NCBI GenBank assembly: GCA_948470475.1
Contig: OX419341.1
Span: 3,821,513-3,885,512 of the forward strand
Direction: 5' to 3'
From: Galaxea fascicularis
Lineage: Eukaryota; Cnidaria; Anthozoa; Scleractinia; Euphylliidae
Length of the DNA stretch: 64,000 bases
In this document: positions 57,597 to 64,000 of the stretch, in pieces
Numbering within the stretch: the stretch's first letter is position 1
Layout: every line of letters starts with the position of its first letter
Notes under the pieces: model-generated
Database searches by the model: none
What the model was told of the DNA's origin: nothing
Seen by the model: only the letters and a program-made list of their open reading frames with translations
Made by a program: the position numbers and the translations under genes

Positions 57597-60500
57597 ATGG
57601 CGGCTCAAATCAGCAAGAAAAAGAAGGTTAGAAAATGATCAAAATCTCCTTTTGTAGATAGTAAACTGGGTTAATTTGTACACGCCAATAAAGGTTAATA
57701 ATGTAAGACGATGAAAAATGTTTTACTTGGAAAGGATGGTTGAAAACTAACCGAGATTCAAACGGATTTATCTTCTCATCGATCGTAGCTTTGCAACTGT
57801 GGCTTTTAAAAACCAGAAGTTAAATTTTATTGCTAGGATTTTGGCTTATTCACTTATTATCTGATAGTTTTCTAGTTAGATATGAAAACGGTTGTGCCAT
57901 TATTTTATTTTTATTTTCAATGACGACAATATTTTATATGAGAGTTATTCTTTCCGTATACCTAGTTCGTTGCTGATGGTGTTTTCAAAGCCGAACTGAA
58001 CGAGTTTCTAACTCGAGAACTGGCAGAAGATGGTTACAGTGGTGTTGAGGTTCGTGTCACTCCTATCCGAACTGAGATCATCATACTGGCTACCAGAACA
58101 CAGAATGTTTTGGGAGAGAAGGGTCGACGAATCCGTGAGCTAACATCTGTGGTGCAGAAACGATTTGGATTCCCTGAAGGAACTGTTGAGGTAAATTCGT
58201 CTATAGTATTTTATCTTGGTAATTGCAGAATATCCTTCCACTATTGTCTTCTTGTTGCGGCATCGTTTGAAGAACAAGACAGGTAACAATCCATGCTTTT
58301 TTTTCACATGTAAATAACATTTCATGTTGCTAATATATTAAAATCCAAGGGCAAGGACATGCTTGTTAGAGCAGGAGTTCAGTAAGTGTAAATGAAATCC
58401 TGTTAAGAAACGTGTCATAACGAGTTGGCAGTTAGAGGACAAAACCTTCAGTTTGTCATAGTTTGGCTGATAAGTTACAGGACAAGTTTTGTAAAGTTGT
58501 TGGAACTGATAAGTGACAATGTGGATGAGGCTGTGTATGTCACTGTTGTGTCCTGGTAGGAATTGATAAATATTAGTCGCAGAAAAAGACTGCCAGTCTC
58601 CCACAAAGGACTGCAGGGCTGTTATTTGTGGTCAAGGGTTTGGGGCCAGGGATTTTCCTTGGTTATTCAGTGTTCCCAATAACTTTCAGTTAACATTGGT
58701 CTTCCCAAATTTTCTTACTCAACAACTCAGTGTGTTGGATCAGGGAGCCAGCTTTCTCAGGTTTTGGCCTGAGAACTTGCTTGTAGCCCGGAACACTGGG
58801 TATTTTGGGTTAGATCCTCGGCTTCTGTGATCAGAAAACAGCAGATTGACTATAGAGCAATAGCTGGAATCCCTGTGTAATGAAAAATAGAGACAGCTTT
58901 GTGAATGTAACAGGATTTTCGTGAACTTTACCAACTTTACACTTACACCCAAAGTGGCTCAGATTGGCACTGCAAGAGTAAGAATTTTGTGAGGCATAGT
59001 TCTGCCTTGATACAGGCATCTGATTGTAAATTTACTTTCCTCTCAGCTGTACGCAGAAAAAGTAGCCACAAGAGGTCTTTGTGCTATTGCTCAGTGTGAG
59101 TCCCTAAGGTACAAGCTGATTGGTGGACTGGCTGTACGAAGGTAGGTAGCCACAAATGTGACCCTATTTGGGAAAACCGGGCTTAACGAAAATAGCGTTA
59201 AAATGCATTTCAACCCATTTTGAACGCGTTACAATGCATTGCAACGATCGACAATGATTCGTAACGCATTAAAACGTTTACCACCAAACGCGGGCAATTA
59301 ATTCAAATGTTTCAGAATGATTTGTCAATGTTGTGCAATGCATTGGCAATGTTTCCAAACTCTTTGTTAATGTTAAAATCAATGCCTAAAGGTCAACGCC
59401 GGCCGCGTACAATTATCATTCTACTATGCTTTTTAAATAATTTGAAGTAGCGACGGGTCGTCCGATCCGATCCGTTTAAAATCGTACTTTGAAATTCTGT
59501 TCAGTAGTCTTGAAAAATATTGATGCTTTGCAGCAGTAATATTACCAGGGACCTTGGACGGGAATAAATAAATATACGTTAGAAAACAAAGTCGAGACGT
59601 ACACAGCTTATAATGAAAGCATTGTTTACCCGCCTAAAATTTACCTGGGAATTGCTTTGATTTTACAGTTTGATTCTATCACTTTATTTGCAAGTCGAAA
59701 ACTAAAATGTAACAATTATCTCCAATCCAAAAGAGAGAACAGATACATGTAAATCACGATCGTTAATTCATACTCGACGTGTCAGTTCATTTGGGTTTCG
59801 GCACGGAAAATTGTGAATGAAATTAAACGGATTCTTCGATCGGCTATCATGATTATAAAGTTATTAGTTCAGATGATTTCGACCGCTCACACTGAGCTGC
59901 CGTTTTTACAAGAAACTGGCTGAACAAGCTAAGAGCTTTTTTTCAGTTTCTAGTTGTAGCTGCTTGTTAGTTTTAAAATCATTGAAATCAATTTGTAAAG
60001 AACTTTTGATCTTACAAACCCTTGGCCGCGGGGCCGAGATGTGGAGGGCGTCACGCATCACGCTTTGACATCCTCATGACAGACACGTACAGATGAAATC
60101 CATGATTACGATAAATGTTGTTTTTTGGAAAGAAGAATGTGGCATTTTGGCCTTTCTATTAACCTTCGTTCTCACCTCTTTGCGACCTGTTTTCGCTTAA
60201 TCGCTGGAAAAACTAAGAAAAACCTCCATGTGACCACGGTATAACCTTAATATTTCCTAGATGCTATCATTTGAATTGTCGTCGCGTTTCGCGCTCAGTT
60301 GGCGAAGAAAATGGATGGCGAATTTAGGTCAGCCTTTGCCTTTGACATCAGGCCAAGTGTTAAGCAAAATATCATGTGGGTGGAATCCTTTCGGTAAATC
60401 CTTAAAAAGTCGCGCTGTAGGTTTGGCGCAGCCGTTAATTGCGGAGTAAACAATTCCCCGCAATATACTTGGGAAGAAGGAAAGCCGGTTGACACGAGGG

Positions 60501-61324
60501 AAACTCTGCACATGGAAGAAAGCTGAAGGAAGTCTTAAGCTTATATCAATCTATCTGTTAATTTCAAATAAGGTAAGATATTTAGTCACAAACACATGCA
60601 CACACGCACATGGCCGTAATACCCTCTGATAGAAGAGCATACCATACTGCGGTGACACTCAAGGTCCCGTCGACCTCGTGGTTTCGAATTTGTTCTTCAG
60701 GGCACCTCTGGCGTCTTTTTATTAAGACTTACAAAATGAAACAAACCGTACACCCGAACAGTTTTCTTATTTCTCAGATCCAATTCAATAACAGTTTTAC
60801 ATGTTACAATAGAGAGTTGTTAAACGTTTCATATTTTATCTACGCCACAATGTAAGCTTGTTAAGCTTATAAAGTTGTCGAAAGACGGCTTAGAGTTTAT
60901 ACCGGTAATGTTTTGTGAATGCTTCCCAACGTAGCGAAATCATGTTTCATTGAAACGCACTGTCAACGTTTGAAAACGTTTTCCGAATGTTTTGAAATGA
61001 TTTTCAAACGGTTTCGAATGTTTCTCGGTTCCGTTGAAGAACATTGCCAATGTTCTAAAATGCACTGAAATGTTCTTCAATGCATTCTAACGTTTCAAAA
61101 TGCATTGCGGTGAAAAACGATTCAACGCAATTTTCGTTAAGCCCGGTTCTCCCAAATAGGGTCACAAATGTATAATTCAGTTTGGATAAGGTTAATTTGC
61201 TCATCAGCTATCTCAGCTTGGTAGGGAAGCTGGTCAAAGTCGATTACTTTGTTACCACTGACCAGTTAGCTCAGTTGGTAGGGCACTGGACTGCTGTGTG
61301 GGAGGTCGGGGGTTCAAACCTCAA

Positions 61325-61369
<45 letters not shown>

Positions 61370-61600
61370 CTCTTTGCAATAACATCTTGACTTTCTAGTC
61401 TTCTCGGATAAGGATGATAAACCGGAGGTCAAGTCGCACAGTACTGGTGTGGGACGTTAAAGAACCCATACACTGATCGCAAAGAGTGTGATGGTTTATT
61501 CACTTTGTCTGTTCTGTGGGCACCTGTGTATCATACTACTCTATCTAATAAGATTGTGAACTGTGTCGCTGGAATTTGCGCCTATATAAGCAGTCTGGCC

Positions 61601-61631
<31 letters not shown>

Positions 61632-62605
61632 AGATCATTGCATCATGGTAATGCGCTATAGAAATCAATTATTATTATTATTTACACATTCTAACTATTG
61701 ATGAAACAATTAGCTAAGGTTAATGAGTTCATATATCAACCATTTAAGTTTGTAGTGGATTGTTTAAACATGTCTCACGTTACTTTGTTGCTGTATTTTA
61801 ACAGGGCTTGCTATGGTGTGCTTCGGTTTATTATGGAAAGTGGTGCTAAGGGTTGCGAGGTTGTTGTGTCTGGTAAGCTGCGTGGTCAGCGTGCCAAATC
61901 CATGAAGTTTGTTGATGGCTTGATGATCCATAGTGGAGAACCAACCAATCACTATGTGGACACTGCCATTAGACATGTGTACCTCAGACAGGGTTTGTAT
62001 TATAAAAAACTCAACTATGTATTGAACATACAGTCTGTAAATGGCAACACTTATGTAGCTTCTTAGTTCAATTATCTTCTTCTTGAAACTATCATGAAAG
62101 ACATGAATTCATTGCTTATCAGTTATTTTACATGTAACTTGTTAAGTAGCACTTTAACAGGGATGGAAATAACAGCCGGTGATTGGTAATTACTGATCAA
62201 ATTTGCCAGCCAAAAATGAAATAATATAATAGAATTTCACAAGAATAAAATAAAAATGTCAACTGGACAAAGATAGCTGTCAATCACCTATCAATCTGTT
62301 CTCCCTTCTTTCCATCTCTGCTTTAAGTAACTGAGGATTCTTCTTTCTAGATATTATTTCCTGTGGAAATGCCCTGACCCCCTCTTTGAGGAATACTGAT
62401 CATTTTTTCTGTTTTCTTATTAGGTGTACTTGGTATCAAGGTAAAGATCATGCTTCCGTGGGATCCAACTGGTAAAACTGGACCAAAGAAGCCCCTTCCT
62501 GACCATGTCAGTATTGTGGAACCCAAAGAAGAAGTGGTCCCAACTACTCCCATGTCTGAACACAAGGGAGGAAAACCCGAACAGCCTGCACCACCTGTCA
62601 TTTGA
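57597..62605 (+). CDS. RPS3: 40S ribosomal protein S3
   Basis: Exons: 57597-57626, 57966-58190, 59047-59141, 61805-61992, 62424-62605 (720 nt, 239 residues, all in phase; about 243 is usual). Motifs: [20 protein letters not shown] at the start, the KH-domain loop [34 protein letters not shown] and a proline-rich end. It is a component of the small ribosomal subunit at the mRNA entry site and also a DNA-repair-linked protein in other animals. Intron 3 is enlarged by a 2.0 kb inverted-repeat element (59160-61163) and a tRNA-derived SINE (61258-61684). A further intron appears in the 3' UTR (donor after 62614, acceptor before 63124), with AATAAA at 63187. A 3' UTR intron more than 50 nt after a stop is unusual for a highly expressed mRNA. 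Confidence 0.96.
59160..61163. mobile_element. 2004 bp non-autonomous DNA transposon in RPS3 intron 3
   Basis: The terminal inverted repeats begin GACCCTATTTGGGAAAACCG and run about 45 bp (right end complement GACCCTATTTGGGAGAACCG). The element is flanked by an exact 8 bp direct repeat ACAAATGT (59152-59159 and 61164-61171). Sub-terminal zones are filled with AATGCATT, AACGTTT and TGAAA motifs in both orientations. No transposase-like frame was seen. Confidence 0.9.
61258..61684 (+). repeat. tRNA-derived SINE family 2, full-length copy
   Basis: The head GACCAGTTAGCTCAGTTGGT has a Pol III A-box. GGGGGTTCAAACCTC (B-box) follows at the proper spacing. Then a body starting CACTCAGGGTCTTAAAATAA and ending TAATGCGCTATAGAAATCAA with a (TTA)n tail. 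It directly follows the 2 kb element in RPS3 intron 3. Confidence 0.85.
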
Positions 62606-62744
62606 GGTCTCAAGGTACAGTGTGACGATTGTAGCTGTTGATATTTTTCCTGCAGTTAATACCACTAACACCACATTTAGTTGTTTACCTCTTTGAATAA
62701 CATTGTTGCCATGGATTGGGAACTAAATAATGAGAGCATCTGTC

Positions 62745-62815
62745 AGTTGGGTGAGTGACACTTAAAAAGCACTCACCCAGGCCTGTGATCACATGTTCAC
62801 CTCACTGGGCCTGAC
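62745..62815 (+). ncRNA. Possible structured RNA in the RPS3 3' UTR intron
   Basis: A perfect 9 bp stem GGGTGAGTG / CACTCACCC with a 12 nt loop is followed at once by a second pairing AGGCC / GGCCT. Ribosomal protein introns often carry snoRNAs, but no clear C/D or H/ACA boxes were found, so this is weak. Confidence 0.2.
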
Positions 62816-62992
62816 CAGAAGAGATAGCTTTCTTGTCTTGTCTCTTGTATCTGACCAGCAGTGATTTTAAGATAGCTAGGAATTTTCAAGTTATTGTCTG
62901 GTTTGTTGGAGATTCCAACATTGGAAACTAGGCTGTCCACGTTTTTCAAACAAATCCACCGCTTGAAGATCAGAATTGCACCTGCTAATTTG

Positions 62993-63011
62993 GGGGGGGG
63001 GGGGGGGGGGT
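62993..63011. repeat. Poly-G run
   Basis: About 19 consecutive G in the RPS3 3' UTR intron; a likely sequencing or assembly trouble spot. Confidence 0.9.
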
Positions 63012-63186
63012 GATCTATAACGATGAATTTTCCACTCGTAGGTGAATGCTAATTTCCATCCCTATGATGAGATAAAGCAGTAGATTATTTTCTTGTTCTC
63101 AAGTTTATCTTGTTATTTTTCAGGTGTTCATGATTCAACCAGCTGTCTTCCATCTTGCTGTGTAAAAATTAATTCTCAGTCTACAA

Positions 63187-63192
63187 AATAAA
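63187..63192 (+). terminator. Putative polyadenylation signal of RPS3
   Basis: AATAAA in the terminal non-coding exon beginning at 63124. It fits a messenger end near 63210. Confidence 0.6.
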
Positions 63193-63435
63193 CAACTCTG
63201 AAACAAACTCTGAACTGTCTTGTTTATTTGTTGAATTAGCAATAGTACATTGAACTACGTTGTTTATTAAGAATAAACATGGTATTCTATTGTTGGCTGT
63301 CATGGAAACTGGGAATCAATTGTTGACTACTTTTACCCCAACTCCTCTGTAAAAATATAAAAAAAATCATAATTTCTGCAGCCTTCAAAGACAGAGGGAT
63401 TTCATGTTATTGTTTCTCCCCAGGAGGAAAAACAA

Positions 63436-63778
63436 CTACTGGAAATCCATCTGCATTTTTAAGGCAGGTTTTTTTGTGGAGTGCCAAGCATCATCAAACC
63501 AATCTGAAGCTCCTTGTGAAAGCTTTTCCGGAGCAGTTGTCATCTTGCCTGACTAAGAGAATAGTCATTCATTTGCACCACTGGATTTTAATCCAATGGG
63601 ATATTAACCTCATCGACCTCCCTGGAACACAAAACAGAGATTTATTAATTCGCTGAACCCACCAAAGGAAGGCTTTCCCTTGAACTTGAAAATTTTTTTG
63701 GTTTACCTTGTTGAGGTCTACACCAATGTCCTCAAATTTGGTCATCTTTCCACCAAACTTGTCAAGTTTTCTTGCTTT
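63436..63778 (-). CDS. Last two coding exons of an unrecognised gene entering from the right edge
   Basis: Exon 63778-63707 (24 codons, reads KARKLDKFGGKMTKFEDIG) and exon 63552-63436 (38 codons plus stop, contains SDWFDDAWHSTKK and ends KMQMDFQ). Both have consensus borders and join in phase 0, so they are probably the C-terminus of a conserved, lysine-rich intracellular protein. I do not recognise the family. The gene is tail-to-tail with RPS3, whose poly(A) signal lies only about 245 bp away. Confidence 0.6.
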
Positions 63779-64000
63779 CTGAAATTAAGGTAGAGCCAGT
63801 TAATGCCGCGGTTACACAAGCAATTTTTGGCTTGCGGTGGTGGCTACACAAATTACAAGGTCCTTGACTTTTTCTGTGATGTTTTCAGCTGTTGCCATGG
63901 CATGACTTGCACAAGGGTGGTTACCCATGTGATTTTCAGCACTCATTTGTGATGCATCAATTTTCAATAAACTATTACCATTGCAAGCAAAAAATTGCTT

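Noticed and set aside
61259..61331. Functional tRNA gene
   Set aside because: Imperfect stems and a body shared with another headless copy mark it as a SINE head.
1..64000. CRISPR array, operon or phage-like defence system
   Set aside because: Spliced animal genes throughout; the direct repeats present are microsatellites without spacers.

Overview
This is a 64 kb stretch of an animal nuclear genome. It is AT-rich, with short exons, many small GT-AG introns and a dense load of short inverted-repeat elements. The gene set, the repeat types and a bacterial-type NADP glutamate dehydrogenase fit a hexacorallian cnidarian, most likely a stony coral. That assignment is inference. All gene models were built by hand from open reading frames, splice consensus, reading-phase agreement and remembered family motifs; no search was run.

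Layout. (1) 181-7864, plus strand: 3' two thirds of a mitochondrial medium-chain acyl-CoA synthetase (ACSF2 family), 16 exons, 5' end outside the window. (2) 8745-13912, minus: a PET plus six-LIM protein of the Limpet/lim-9 type; the first exon was not found. (3) 16914-28284, minus: a complete second ACSF2 of 20 exons and about 620 residues. Its last 16 exons match gene 1 almost size for size. (4) 29292-32372, plus: a six-exon, four-helix small membrane protein of 158 residues. (5) 35215-36585, minus: VMA21, the V-ATPase assembly factor. (6) 36667-45642, plus: CLPB/SKD3, a mitochondrial ankyrin-AAA+ disaggregase, 17 exons and 613 residues, apparently sharing an ~80 bp divergent promoter with VMA21. 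(7) 47660-52420, minus: bacterial-type GdhA in one 1350 bp exon, preceded 3.3 kb upstream by a mitochondrial-presequence exon that splices in frame. (8) 55488-57518, minus: fragmentary exons of an unrecognised gene. (9) 57597-63210, plus: ribosomal protein S3. (10) 63436-63778, minus: the last two exons of an unrecognised gene that runs off the right edge.

ACSF2, CLPB and GDH all look mitochondrial, but nothing indicates coordinated action, and bacterial-style operon reasoning does not apply.

Introns and spacers carry at least a dozen inverted-repeat (MITE-like) elements, some with clear target-site duplications, including a 2.0 kb element in an RPS3 intron. There are also three or four tRNA-derived SINE families, two decayed LINE 3' ends and many microsatellites. 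No CRISPR arrays, rRNA genes or confident functional tRNA genes were seen.
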